The notes under the pieces: model-generated
The model's input: the letters and a program-made list of their open reading frames with translations, nothing else
Database searches by the model: none
What the model was told of the DNA's origin: nothing
Assembly (NCBI GenBank): GCA_002480925.1
Contig: DLDA01000045.1
Location: 1-64,000 of the forward strand
Direction: 5' to 3'
DNA length: 64,000 bases
Origin: Lachnospiraceae bacterium UBA7784
Lineage (GTDB): Bacteria; Bacillota; Clostridia; Lachnospirales; Lachnospiraceae
Shown: positions 1 through 7,675 of the stretch, in pieces
How the letters are laid out: each line of letters opens with the position of its first letter
How positions within the stretch are numbered: position 1 is the stretch's first letter
Translations under genes and position numbers: made by a program

Positions 1-4
1 ATTT

Positions 5-100
5 TTACTTGACAGTTAACACCTTCGTATTCAGTTTTCTTTTCCCCGGATTGCCTTCCAGCTTCTTAAGCGCTGTGGGCTTCGGTTTTCTCCCAGCCAT
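5..100 (-). pseudogene. P27-type phage terminase small subunit, N-terminal stub
   Basis: A 31-codon frame begins at an ATG preceded by a strong site (AGGAAGGAGGG) and reads MAGRKPKPTALKKLEG then NPGKRKLN, the hallmark N-terminus of P27-family phage terminase small subunits. That family is normally about 150 residues long and recognises DNA ends during packaging. Here the likeness stops after KLN, and after seven unrelated codons a TAA follows at 5-7, so only the N-terminal tip survives in this frame. The window begins here, so a frameshift with the rest of the gene to the left cannot be excluded. The stub lies downstream of the AbiE cassette and, in ancestral order, would have followed the HNH gene. 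Confidence 0.6.
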
Positions 101-181
101 CGGAATCCCTCCTTCCTCGAAAATTGCATAATAAAAGGACCATGCTCTTCACATGATCCTCTTGATGTTCATTTCACTTCT

Positions 182-1078
182 TCATTTCCAGCTTCGAGAT
201 TCATGATCCCATTTTGCTGAATAATTATTGTTTCCGGTTATGCTCTCTACAATTGGAAGCAGTAACGTTTTGAGCAGTTCAACCACATCTTCCAGTTCTG
301 CATCCACAAGCGCTTTCTTCTTTGTTAGAAATGCTTTCCATCTGCTCTGGTGAATCTCACTTGCCAAAAAGTCTTCAGTGAAAGCAAAGATATCATCAAA
401 ACCTGTACCTCTATGCTCAAAGGTCTCTCTGACTGCTTCCTTCAATTCTGTTCCGTCAAGGTCATACCTGTCAGCCAGGATATAAATATCATAAAAATCC
501 TTATATCTGCTGTTTGCATCACCAAGAGAAACAATAGCCTCGAACTTTTCTGATATCACCGATGAAATGGAATATGCATAAATCTCCGGCACCTCCATAT
601 CGAGCAGTACCGGGAACTCCATTTTTACTCTGTCCGGATAAACAACATCCCCGAATCCGATATCAATAGATACTGGAACCTTCGTCCTGTCCAGATATGC
701 CATGATGGAAACATTCACACCATGATATTCCTTGAACTCGGTGATATCTATTACCTCCAACGCATCCAGATCATACCGCAAAGCATCATCACACTCGATG
801 GAGAAGATGTTTGCAAATACCTTCTTCATATCCTCCACATTATTCGGCATATTCCTTGCCAGAAGGTCTATGTCTCTTGTGGCTCTTGCAAACTCACCTT
901 CAAAGAGCGCATACAGGAATATACCGCCCTTAAGTGTAAATCGCTCCACATATTCTGACACCGACAGTCTGTATACGGTTCTTTCCAACCCATACGCCGT
1001 CAATGCTTCCTGAAATGTTTTACCGCTGGCCACCGCCTGGTTCTTCAATCTGTCCTTTACAGATATTGCACTTATCAT
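182..1078 (-). CDS. abiEii: AbiEii-type nucleotidyltransferase toxin
   Basis: This is the toxin half of a type IV toxin-antitoxin / abortive infection system. The family is a nucleotidyltransferase-like fold (DUF1814) thought to modify cellular targets such as tRNA acceptor ends with nucleotides. Visible motifs are the GG pair in FTLKGGIFLYALF (residues 51-52) and the acidic pair in ATRDIDLLA (Asp69 and Asp71), then the helical C-terminal half with KFEAIVSLGDANSRYKDFYD, characteristic of the family. I chose the ATG at 1078 rather than an upstream in-frame codon because GGAGGTG lies 7 bases before it and it overlaps the abiEi stop as ATGA, which implies translational coupling. At 298 residues it is of normal length and looks intact. 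Confidence 0.88.
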   Translation of the reverse strand: MISAISVKDRLKNQAVASGKTFQEALTAYGLERTVYRLSVSEYVERFTLKGGIFLYALFEGEFARATRDIDLLARNMPNNVEDMKKVFANIFSIECDDALRYDLDALEVIDITEFKEYHGVNVSIMAYLDRTKVPVSIDIGFGDVVYPDRVKMEFPVLLDMEVPEIYAYSISSVISEKFEAIVSLGDANSRYKDFYDIYILADRYDLDGTELKEAVRETFEHRGTGFDDIFAFTEDFLASEIHQSRWKAFLTKKKALVDAELEDVVELLKTLLLPIVESITGNNNYSAKWDHESRSWK

Positions 1079-1662
1079 ACGAGCACCTCCAGATATTGTC
1101 TCATCGCTTTGTCGCATTTCATCAGTTCTGCATACTTCAGAAGCCGGTTCAGATTCCGGTCTTTTCTCTGCAGATAGGTCACAAGTATCTCCTTGGTTTC
1201 TTCAATACCGACCTTCTCCCTGTAAAACACGATATCCACGACGGTCTTTTCCATATCGTAGATATGAAATTCATTCTTACCTTCTTTTACCGTTGTAACG
1301 CCCAGCTCATGTCTGTCATCGGTATAATGATGAACATTCATCTGTGGCCAGTCCGGCATAGTGGATACCTTTGCTTTCCTTGGTATAGCTACATCAACAG
1401 CATCCGGAATAAACGTCGTCAGATGATAATAAACAGCAGCGCTGAGCAGGCAGATCACACCCTTCGGTGCATATGCCTCGGTATAATAGAAGTCTGATTC
1501 CTCACCACGATACTCTGCGTTCTCGTAATAGCTCTTATTCAGTTTTATAAGCTTTCCTTCATCGACCAGCTTGCTGACCTTATACTGCGAGAAGCCTTTT
1601 TCCTTAAGCTCCTTCATGGAAAAGATCTTCTGATCTTCAGGAAGTATTGCTGTACCCGCCAT
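1075..1662 (-). CDS. abiEi: AbiEi-family antitoxin and autorepressor
   Basis: The 195-residue product matches the AbiEi antitoxin family: an N-terminal winged-helix region (IFSMKELKEKGFSQYKVSKL, then DEGKLIKLNKSYY) followed by the C-terminal domain with YTEAYAPKGVICLLSAAVYY and the VDVAIPRK segment. In studied members the antitoxin represses its own promoter through inverted repeats and neutralises AbiEii without a stable complex. Start: ATG at 1662, six bases after GAGGTG; an in-frame GTG at 1671 lies inside that ribosome site and is less likely. It is the first gene of a two-gene operon and overlaps abiEii by four bases. A near-consensus promoter and a nested palindrome lie just upstream. 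Confidence 0.88.
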   Translation of the reverse strand: MAGTAILPEDQKIFSMKELKEKGFSQYKVSKLVDEGKLIKLNKSYYENAEYRGEESDFYYTEAYAPKGVICLLSAAVYYHLTTFIPDAVDVAIPRKAKVSTMPDWPQMNVHHYTDDRHELGVTTVKEGKNEFHIYDMEKTVVDIVFYREKVGIEETKEILVTYLQRKDRNLNRLLKYAELMKCDKAMRQYLEVLV

Positions 1663-1680
1663 CTTTTCCACCTCGAATTC

Positions 1681-1729
1681 ATTTAATTTATTTTCGGCAT
1701 TTTAGTATTCTGCCGAATTTCAATTAAAT
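1681..1729. promoter_or_regulatory. nested palindromic operator of the abiE promoter
   Basis: Two inverted repeats share one centre at base 1705: an outer pair ATTTAATT (1681-1688) / AATTAAAT (1722-1729) and an inner pair TTCGGCA (1693-1699) / TGCCGAA (1711-1717). The block covers the expected transcription start and touches the -10 element. AbiEi-family antitoxins are known to bind inverted repeats in their own promoter, so this is the likely AbiEi site; the assignment is by position and symmetry. Confidence 0.7.
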
Positions 1730-1756
1730 ATTACAACCAAACGTGTCGTTTGTCAA
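1728..1756 (-). promoter_or_regulatory. abiE promoter
   Basis: On the minus strand TTGACA (1751-1756) and TAATAT (1728-1733) are separated by exactly 17 bases, a near-perfect vegetative promoter. The start would fall near 1721, inside the operator, about 60 bases before the abiEi ATG. Confidence 0.8.
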
Positions 1757-1934
1757 TCGAATTCTGAGATGACAATGCAGGCTCATACCCCCGTCTTCCA
1801 TTTCGCGATTTTGCACGCGTGACCCCCGCGCCGTTCCCTGGGAGCCGTACCTGTAGAGATTCGCACCGCCCCTACCCTCGTCCTCGCAAGTTCCGTATCC
1901 CTCGCCTCCTTGCAAGCGCGGAGTCTCGGTCACT
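1757..1934. other. GC-rich non-coding block next to HNH gene, possible packaging (cos) region
   Basis: No convincing gene is seen here. The block is distinctly GC-rich against the AT-rich abiE promoter beside it, with CCCCCG, CCCCCGCGCC and CCGCCCC runs between about 1786 and 1880. It directly follows the HNH gene stop. In HK97-like phages the HNH nuclease gene, cos and terminase genes are adjacent and the HNH protein helps cleave cos, so a relic of the cohesive-end region is plausible. A leftward frame of 69 codons across it has biased composition and no family likeness. Confidence 0.35.
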
Positions 1935-2336
1935 TCACTGCTCGTCCTCTTCCCACGAAGCAGGCTTCGCGGGAACCCTTTGCCCCCAATAGTCCCCTCT
2001 CTTCGCGTGTATGGTTGAGTGACACGACTTGCACAACGCGATCAGGTTACTGCGATCGTGCGTGCCACCTTCACTCAAAGGCAGCTTGTGGTGGATCTCT
2101 TCAGTCGGCACGATAATTCCACGTTCAAAACACAGCTCACAGAAGGGATGCTCCGCAGCATACTTGTCACGGATCCTCTTCCATGCACGACCGTATCTCT
2201 TCTTCGTAGACTTATCCCTGCCGTACTTCTCATAGTTACTGTTGCTCAGCTTCTCATGCTCTTCACAGAATCTTTTGTCTGTCAGCTTCGGGCATCCGGG
2301 ATAAGAGCATGGATGCTTCGGTTTCCTTGGCATCAT
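1935..2336 (-). CDS. phage HNH endonuclease
   Basis: The 133-residue protein starts with a cysteine cluster (CSYPGCPKLTDKRFCEEH) and has the HNH core: CELCFERG, then the HHKLPLSEGGTHDRSNLIALC stretch (HH, the Asn of SNL) and CKSCHSTIHAKRG, with paired CxxC metal ligands flanking the catalytic His residues. Phage HNH proteins of this size lie beside terminase genes and assist DNA end cleavage in packaging. A ribosome site GAAGGTGGA precedes the start, where two ATGs lie in tandem (2336 and 2333). The gene looks intact although the terminase beyond it is reduced to a stub, and the AbiE cassette now separates the two. Confidence 0.85.
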   Translation of the reverse strand: MMPRKPKHPCSYPGCPKLTDKRFCEEHEKLSNSNYEKYGRDKSTKKRYGRAWKRIRDKYAAEHPFCELCFERGIIVPTEEIHHKLPLSEGGTHDRSNLIALCKSCHSTIHAKRGDYWGQRVPAKPASWEEDEQ

Positions 2337-2350
2337 TCCACCTTCTTTCC

Positions 2351-2390
2351 CACAGAAAAAGCCGCCACGGTTTTTTGCTCCGCAACGGCT
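2351..2390 (-). terminator. intrinsic terminator-like hairpin before HNH gene
   Basis: Minus strand: AGCCG-tt-GCGG pairs with CCG-tgg-CGGCT around an A-rich loop, followed by TTTTTCTG. It lies between the DUF1492 gene and the HNH start, so it would end or attenuate replication-module transcription before the packaging genes. Confidence 0.55.
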
Positions 2391-2453
2391 CTCTCATCTT
2401 TCGCTTTTGCCAGTTTAACATTATCACATAGGCTTACTGTATCGAACTTGATT

Positions 2454-2885
2454 TTACTGTATTGTTTCCGGAATCGTTATTTTATCCAGGGCACTCCTGT
2501 GAAGGCGAAATACATTATCGATTCCATAACCAAGTTCAATGGCGATCTCTTCCCATCTCATATAGGACAGGTACCGCAGTTCCAGTATCGTCTGAAGTTC
2601 TGCACTCTCCACTGCTTTGATCCTGCGGATGATATCCTTCTTCAGTTCCACAAGCTTCATCATATCCTGATTGATCTCATTCTCCAGGTCGATGATCTTG
2701 ATAATGGCATCTTCCATTCTGGAGCCATCCCTGTTCAGGCTCTTCGGCATATCCGAATATGTCACCGTTGCTTTGGTGGCCAGGTCATGTAGATCCTCAA
2801 TCTGTCCCAGTTTGCTCTCGATCCGCTGGTTCAGTCCGAACGCCTGTGATAAATATCTCTTGGCTTCCTGCTGATGTCTGTTCAT
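2454..2885 (-). CDS. DUF1492 / sigma-70 region 4-like phage regulator
   Basis: The 143-residue protein has a long amphipathic helix (about 15-90) and a C-terminal helix-turn-helix (TILELRYLSYMRWEEIAIEL then GYGIDNVFRLHRSALDKI) resembling sigma-70 region 4. This is the architecture of DUF1492 and of ArpU/RinA-like proteins, which control late gene transcription in Gram-positive phages. Its position just before the HNH and terminase genes fits that role. An ATG at 2885 follows the previous gene by three bases. No truncation is seen. DNA-binding specificity cannot be predicted from the sequence. Confidence 0.75.
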   Translation of the reverse strand: MNRHQQEAKRYLSQAFGLNQRIESKLGQIEDLHDLATKATVTYSDMPKSLNRDGSRMEDAIIKIIDLENEINQDMMKLVELKKDIIRRIKAVESAELQTILELRYLSYMRWEEIAIELGYGIDNVFRLHRSALDKITIPETIQ

Positions 2886-2888
2886 AAG

Positions 2889-3173
2889 CTACCTCCGATT
2901 GGATTTATTTTTTCTCCCTCGGATTGACTCTGATTGTCTCACTTCGTCCTGAAGCCTCTTGACCAAGTATTCCCCGTCCACACTTGTCAGCTGGCTGTAC
3001 CAGCCGGAACGGAAGAACCTCTCGATCTCCAAAGCCTCATCTATTGCTTTTCGATCCTTCGGATGTGCCTTGATCTTCTTAAGAGCCACCCTGTAATCAG
3101 CGACTGCCTGCAGAATGATTGCATTCGCCAATCGCTCATACGGATCCGCTGCCAGATTTTTATTTCCTGCCAT
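2889..3173 (-). CDS. small phage protein between helicase and DUF1492 genes
   Basis: A 94-residue, mostly helical, basic protein that I recognise only as a recurrent phage family member in this position of Gram-positive prophage replication modules; no function is assigned. It contains YERLANAIILQAVADYRVAL and a DEALEIERFFRSGWY segment, with a Lys/Arg-rich tail (RGRKNKSNRR). Start: ATG at 3173, nine bases after GGAGG; a GTG at 3179 is only three bases from that site. The start overlaps the end of the helicase frame by 14 bases, so it was probably translationally coupled to it. Confidence 0.6.
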   Translation of the reverse strand: MAGNKNLAADPYERLANAIILQAVADYRVALKKIKAHPKDRKAIDEALEIERFFRSGWYSQLTSVDGEYLVKRLQDEVRQSESIRGRKNKSNRR

Positions 3174-4536
3174 AGGCACTTACCTCCGCTTTCACGGCAT
3201 CGATCAGTCTGGCCTGCGTATTGCCCTTAGCGTTAAGCGCCTTCATAATTCGCTCATCAATCGAATCGGCTGTAATAATATGCTGTACTACGACCGTTCC
3301 GGATTCCTGCCCCTGCCTCCAAAGCCGGGCTACCGTCTGCTGGTAAAGCTCCAGGCTCCAGATCATGCCGAACCACACCAACGTATTACCGCCGCTCTGG
3401 AGATTCAGTCCGTGTCCTGCAGAAGCCGGATGTATCAGTCCCACCTCCAGTCTTCCTGCATTCCAGTCCTCGATGCTCTGATCCGAATCCAGCTTTCCAT
3501 AGTTCACACCCAGAGCTTCCAGTCTGTCGATGATCCTTGTCAGATCGTGCTTGTACCAATACGCCACCAGAATACTCTTGCCGTTTGCCGCCTCGATGAT
3601 GTCCTCCAAAGCATCCAGCTTCTTATCATGAATGAACTCGATACCGCCAGCATCGGAATAGACTGCACCATTTGCCATCTGTGTCAGCTTTCCGGAAAGC
3701 GTCGCTGCATTGGCAGCCGTAACTTCACCGCCCGGAAGATTGATCACCAGGTCACTGGCCATCGCCTCATACTTCGCCCGCTCATCCTCATCCAGATACA
3801 CGGGATATTCGGAATTCACCAGCTCCGGCATCTGCAAATGGTCGGTTCCCTTCATGGAAATCGTGATATCGGAGATCCTGTCGTAGATCCTCTTATCCGC
3901 ACCCTTCCGGAGCCGGTAGCTGTAAACGATAGGACCGTTCGTCTGATCCGGTACAAAGTACTCGACCCTGTACTGGCTGATGAACCTTCCCAGACGCTCT
4001 CCCATATCCAGAACCTTGTACTCTGCAAAGAGGTCCATCAAACCATTGCTGGAAGGTGTTCCTGTCAGACCTACGATCCGCTTCACCTTCGGCCTTACCT
4101 TCATCAGTGCCTTGAACCTCTTCGCCTGCCAGTTCTTGAAGGATGACAGCTCATCGATCACCACCATATCGTAGTCAAACGGCAGCCCGCTCTTCTCGAT
4201 CAGCCAGGGAACATTTTCTCTGTTGATAATGTAAATATCCGCATCCGCCTGAAGCGCCTTCATCCTCTCTGCTGCCGTTCCGACAGCTATGGAATATCGA
4301 AGTCCACGCAGCTGATCCCACTTCTGTATTTCCGCTGATCAGGTATGCTTCGCCACTCGAAGCGGTGCGATGATCAGCACCTTAGTCACCTCGAAACTGT
4401 CAAACATCAGGTCATTCAGTGCTGCCAACACAATACTGGTCTTGCCCATACCCATATCAAGCAGGATCGCCGCTATAGGATGCTCCTTTATAAAATTGAT
4501 CGCATATATCTGATAATCAAGTGGATTGTATTTCAT
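3160..4536 (-). pseudogene. SNF2-type phage DNA helicase, interrupted by one in-frame TGA
   Basis: Read as one frame this is a 458-residue superfamily 2 helicase typical of Gram-positive phages: Walker A in LLDMGMGKTS near residue 30, motif II as VVIDELSSFKNW, motif III GLTGTPSSNGL, then SAGHGLNLQSGG and the arginine-finger motif QQTVARLWRQGQ near the C-terminus. The frame is broken by TGA at 4339-4341, between VAKHT and SAEIQKWDQ. A single base change from TGG would restore the tryptophan I would expect there. Both flanks stay in the same frame, so this is a point nonsense mutation, not a frameshift. Start chosen at 4536 (MKYNPLDYQIYAINFI), overlapping the VRR-NUC gene. The protein is split between motif I and motif II, so helicase function is probably lost. 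Confidence 0.8.
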
Positions 4537-4798
4537 CCAGAATCCCTCCAATCTGCTCCGGATCATCCAGTACATAAACCCGGAAGCCCAATCTCATCAG
4601 AAGCCGGTGCCGTGAAACCTGCAGCGGTCTCGGGCGTTCGCCCGGAGCCTTGACCTCCACCAGTCCGAAGTGCCTGCTCGGCAGTAAGACAATCCGGTCG
4701 GGCATCCCGTCAAATCCCGGAGACACCCACTTCGGACAGATGCCGCCGCGCCTTTTCACCTCCGCGACCAGCTTCTGCTCTATGACTTTTTCACGCAT
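4517..4798 (-). CDS. VRR-NUC domain nuclease
   Basis: A 93-residue stand-alone VRR-NUC domain (PD-(D/E)XK nuclease fold). The catalytic signature is visible as PGFDGMPDRIVLLP (the acidic residue of MPD) followed by HFGLVEVKAPGERPRPLQ (E-V-K). Single-domain phage VRR-NUC proteins are structure-dependent nucleases encoded beside the SNF2-type helicase, as here, and probably act in replication or recombination. The gene overlaps the helicase start by 20 bases. It is full length and appears intact, unlike its helicase partner. Confidence 0.85.
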   Translation of the reverse strand: MREKVIEQKLVAEVKRRGGICPKWVSPGFDGMPDRIVLLPSRHFGLVEVKAPGERPRPLQVSRHRLLMRLGFRVYVLDDPEQIGGILDEIQST

Positions 4799-4819
4799 CG
4801 CTAACCTCCATCAAATGAT

Positions 4820-5025
4820 GGTGCAGGGTGTGCATGACGCCGCATAACACTCTCTATAGAGAAATTTTTAAGATTTTCCCTGTACGCGTATTAATGTAAA
4901 CATCCTGCATACCCTGCACCTTTTAGCTTCAGTGCAGGACAAAGGCAGGGATAATCCCCGTTTCCGTCCTGCACAGGTTCACATCAATCCGCAAAGTCCG
5001 TGTCTTTAAGCTGCAATCCCTGCAC
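4820..5025. repeat. cluster of GTGCAGG repeats, possible replication origin or protein-binding array
   Basis: Five copies of GTGCAGG lie within 206 bases: forward at 4821 and 4932, reverse (CCTGCAC) at about 4913-4919, 4968-4974 and 5019-5025. Two pairs form inverted repeats: 4820-4834 with 4906-4920 (14 of 15 matching) and 4932-4940 with 4966-4974 (9 of 9). The array spans the gap between the VRR-NUC and primase genes and the 3' end of the primase gene. Confidence 0.5.
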
Positions 5026-7257
5026 CCACATACCGGACTTTTTCTTTTTACGCATAAAACCGCGCTTCTCGATCTCAGCAATGAAGTCGGCGTTATTGCG
5101 TGCATACTCACCGGTACGCAGACAATATGCTCTGTACTCCTGATAGAGATCACCAGACTTCTGCTCCAGGCCGTCACCGGTCACACAGCAATCCTCAAGG
5201 AAATGCGTCAGCCAGTCGTTCATTCCCCGGTACCCTGCAATAGCGTTTGCCACCACCTTCGGCGGATCGATCTTGAACTCGCGCTCGATCACCTTCCTTG
5301 CACCTTCGATAATCCAGCTCATAACCGCTGGCCCCGTATTGTTGTACAGGTAATCCGCATAGTTCTTAATGTCAGAAGACCCTTCAATCTTTGCGTGGAA
5401 CGGAATCACGATCAGTCTTCTCCAGGTACCATCATCCGATGCACTGACCTTCGGCAGATGATTGGTATAAAGTACCGCCGTATGTGACGGAGTGAAGTCA
5501 AAAGGATCCTTGAATTTCTTCTCGCCTCTGATCTGATCCGTAGAACACAGCTGCTTCAGGATCGAAGTCGAAAGCCTTGTTCCCTCTTCCAGCTCCGCAG
5601 CAATAATGAGGCGTTTCCCCTTCAGCTCAGCAATCTCAGGCTTTACATTCCTTCTGCAGTTCGCTGTAAGGGAGTCTGCTGACATCGCGCCGGAGTATGT
5701 TCCCAAGACTCTGGATATCGTATTCCAGAACGTAGACTTACCATTCCGGCCTTCACCATAAGCAATGATGAGAGCTTCCACATAAACCTTCCCGACCGCT
5801 GCCATACCGACCGTCATCTGCACATACTCGATCAGTTCCTGATCTCCGCAGAAGAACAGCTGCAGCGCATCCTCCCAGAGCTGTTTGCCATCTTCGCCCG
5901 GAGTGCAATTCGTAATCTTTGTCAGAAGATCTGTTGCTTTATGCGGCATCATTCCGTTCACGCCTTTTGCAAGGTCATAGGTTCCGCCCGGCGTGTTCAG
6001 GTAGTTCTCCTGAGCATCGAAGAGATTGATGTCCGTTGCCACCATCGGCTTCGCAGTATTTTGGGTATCTGCGATATTTTTGTAGTTCCGGTACTTCATC
6101 ACAAAGCCGTAATAGCTTCTGACCGCCTGAAGTTCCCCAAAAGCTTCCGCATTCTGTGGTGTGACCAGCTTCTCTAAAGCCCTGCCGCCCTTCCGGACCG
6201 TAATCTCATCCAATGACGGATCCACTGCCAGCATATGAGCAACCGCCGTTTCAAACTGATCCCTCGACTCCACCAACTGCATATCCAGAAACTCTTCAAC
6301 CGCTCCCACAGCCTTCTGCCGATTCTCTCTCCAGCACATGCCGTCATAGCTTAAGAACTGAGTAGCATCCGTATACAGGAGCTCATCACGGTATTCCTTA
6401 ATCAAGGCCTTCGCCTCTCCCATATCGGAGAAATCCTCTGGCTTCAGAGAATCAAACTCTGCATTATACTCATCCGGTTCCACGTATCCCGGCTGTGTGC
6501 AGACCGTGTTCTTATAGAACTTCACTGCACTGTTCCATATCGTATTCAGCTCATCCTCCGGAAGCGGCGGATCACATCTTCTCGCATGAAGCTCAAACGC
6601 TTCCCTTGCCCTGTCCGTCACGCCATACTTCTTTAGGACTCTCCCTGCAAAGCGACTCATCGTATTGTTCCTACTGCCTTCCAGGATCGGTCCGGTGCTG
6701 CTGCCGGCATCTTCATTTTTCGGCTCTTCATAGTCCGGCTCGACTTCTTCATCGATAGTCATCCATCCTTCATGCCAGACCACTTCACCGGCATCCGCTC
6801 CGAAGATGAACCTTGCAGCATCCAGCGCATTCCCATCGAAGAAGTCAAAGCGTTTCTTGATTCCTCTCTTAAGCGCTGCATACCAGCCTGCATCCGCCGT
6901 CCCCGTGATCTGGAAATACACATGGAACTTCGGTCTTGCCGCCTTTCCGTCCTTCACCTTCATGTGGTTCCGGCTGAAGGCAATTACATAGGAAATGTCA
7001 GGAAGCAGCTCATCCAGCTTTTCCGGCGTGATCCACTCTGCCGGATCCTCGGTATGGTCATTGTCGATATCCATCACCACCACATCCGATCTGGTGAAGT
7101 TTCCGATGCTTCGATAGTTCCCTTTGTACTCTGCGCAGACATGATCGAACCGGACTGCTTCCCGCATTTCCTCCGGCGTGGTCACCACTCTCCGATTCGG
7201 ATAGCTGCAGTTCGCGGCCTGCCCGGTGCAGTCTGCTGTAAACATGGTTATCTGCAA
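4984..7257 (-). CDS. phage primase-helicase (VapE / P4 family)
   Basis: A 757-residue replication protein. The N-terminal part (1-190) has the primase-polymerase look, with VVVMDIDNDHTEDPAEW carrying the acidic cluster and a later RPKFHVYFQI strand. A linker contains the P4/D5-type region, and the C-terminal half is an SF3-like helicase with Walker A GEGRNGKST near residue 502, Walker B around RLIIAAELEEG and a following YTNHLPKV segment with an arginine-rich WRRLIVIPF. Start: TTG at 7257, eight bases after GAGG; the next ATG (7245) lies 20 bases from that site. This is the only clearly intact large replication gene left in the prophage. It would unwind the origin and prime synthesis. Confidence 0.85.
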   Translation of the reverse strand: MQITMFTADCTGQAANCSYPNRRVVTTPEEMREAVRFDHVCAEYKGNYRSIGNFTRSDVVVMDIDNDHTEDPAEWITPEKLDELLPDISYVIAFSRNHMKVKDGKAARPKFHVYFQITGTADAGWYAALKRGIKKRFDFFDGNALDAARFIFGADAGEVVWHEGWMTIDEEVEPDYEEPKNEDAGSSTGPILEGSRNNTMSRFAGRVLKKYGVTDRAREAFELHARRCDPPLPEDELNTIWNSAVKFYKNTVCTQPGYVEPDEYNAEFDSLKPEDFSDMGEAKALIKEYRDELLYTDATQFLSYDGMCWRENRQKAVGAVEEFLDMQLVESRDQFETAVAHMLAVDPSLDEITVRKGGRALEKLVTPQNAEAFGELQAVRSYYGFVMKYRNYKNIADTQNTAKPMVATDINLFDAQENYLNTPGGTYDLAKGVNGMMPHKATDLLTKITNCTPGEDGKQLWEDALQLFFCGDQELIEYVQMTVGMAAVGKVYVEALIIAYGEGRNGKSTFWNTISRVLGTYSGAMSADSLTANCRRNVKPEIAELKGKRLIIAAELEEGTRLSTSILKQLCSTDQIRGEKKFKDPFDFTPSHTAVLYTNHLPKVSASDDGTWRRLIVIPFHAKIEGSSDIKNYADYLYNNTGPAVMSWIIEGARKVIEREFKIDPPKVVANAIAGYRGMNDWLTHFLEDCCVTGDGLEQKSGDLYQEYRAYCLRTGEYARNNADFIAEIEKRGFMRKKKKSGMWVQGLQLKDTDFAD

Positions 7258-7279
7258 ACTTCAAACCTCTTTTCTTAAA

Positions 7280-7307
7280 AAGTTAGGACATAGAGTCCTC
7301 CTAACTT
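7280..7307. other. hairpin upstream of the primase gene
   Basis: AAGTTAGGA (7280-7288) and TCCTAACTT (7299-7307) form a perfect nine-base stem with a ten-base loop, in the leader of the primase gene. There is no T-run typical of a terminator; an operator or an RNA hairpin are both possible. Confidence 0.45.
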
Positions 7308-7308
7308 C

Positions 7309-7423
7309 CTAAGCGCCCTGCAACTCAGATTTTCCGGTCAGCCCGGAGATTTCTTTCACAAAAATAAGCCGGCAGCGAATCGCTTCCTTTTTATAGCGAC
7401 GCGCCACCGGCAATCTTTTTCAC
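7309..7423 (-). pseudogene. possible frameshifted small phage gene
   Basis: On the minus strand GGAGGG (7432-7437) is followed after eight bases by a GTG that opens only ten codons (VKKIAGGASL) before TAA. In another frame the same stretch continues without a stop as ARRYKKEAIRCRLIFVKEI and on to a TAG at 7309-7311. A good ribosome site on a ten-codon frame, with a 34-codon open frame beside it, suggests a small gene broken by a frameshift, located where polA-to-primase small genes usually lie. I do not recognise the product. Confidence 0.3.
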
Positions 7424-7513
7424 AAATTATTCCCTCCGACCGGAAAAACAATCATCAAACCCGCTTAGGAAGATAGAAAGGCCAAGAGCCAATCGGAAAG
7501 AGAGGTGCTGCAG

Positions 7514-7675
7514 ATGCAGAAAGAATCTACTGTGAACAGCCAGCCGGATGAGGCTATCGACGAAGAGCTGATCGACACACTGATCGTCATCAGCGTTGTA
7601 GCGAAACGACTGGCAGCCAACCTGAGAAAACAGAATAACGAAAACGGAGGTAAATGCGATGAGCAAAATGAGTGA
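7514..7675 (+). CDS. small phage protein, first gene of the rightward module
   Basis: A 53-residue frame with an ATG preceded by GAGAGGTG begins the rightward half of the prophage module. The product has an acidic middle (DEAIDEELIDTLIVISVVAK) forming a likely helix and a basic end. It overlaps the next gene by 17 bases, which supports real translation. No function is known to me; similar short genes open the DUF2800-DUF2815-polymerase cassette in related phages. An amphipathic or membrane-associated helix is possible for residues 19-35, but the segment is short. Confidence 0.6.
   Translation: MQKESTVNSQPDEAIDEELIDTLIVISVVAKRLAANLRKQNNENGGKCDEQNE

Noticed and set aside
1724-1933. Leftward 69-codon frame in the GC-rich block
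   Set aside because: Low-complexity composition, runs into the abiE promoter, no family likeness.
2019-2792. Rightward 257-codon open frame opposite the HNH and DUF1492 genes
   Set aside because: Runs across a terminator and two clear leftward genes; composition is that of an antisense shadow.
3115-4146. Rightward 343-codon open frame opposite the helicase gene
   Set aside because: It is a shadow of the helicase coding strand, with no ribosome site and no recognisable family; the helicase motifs on the other strand are unmistakable.
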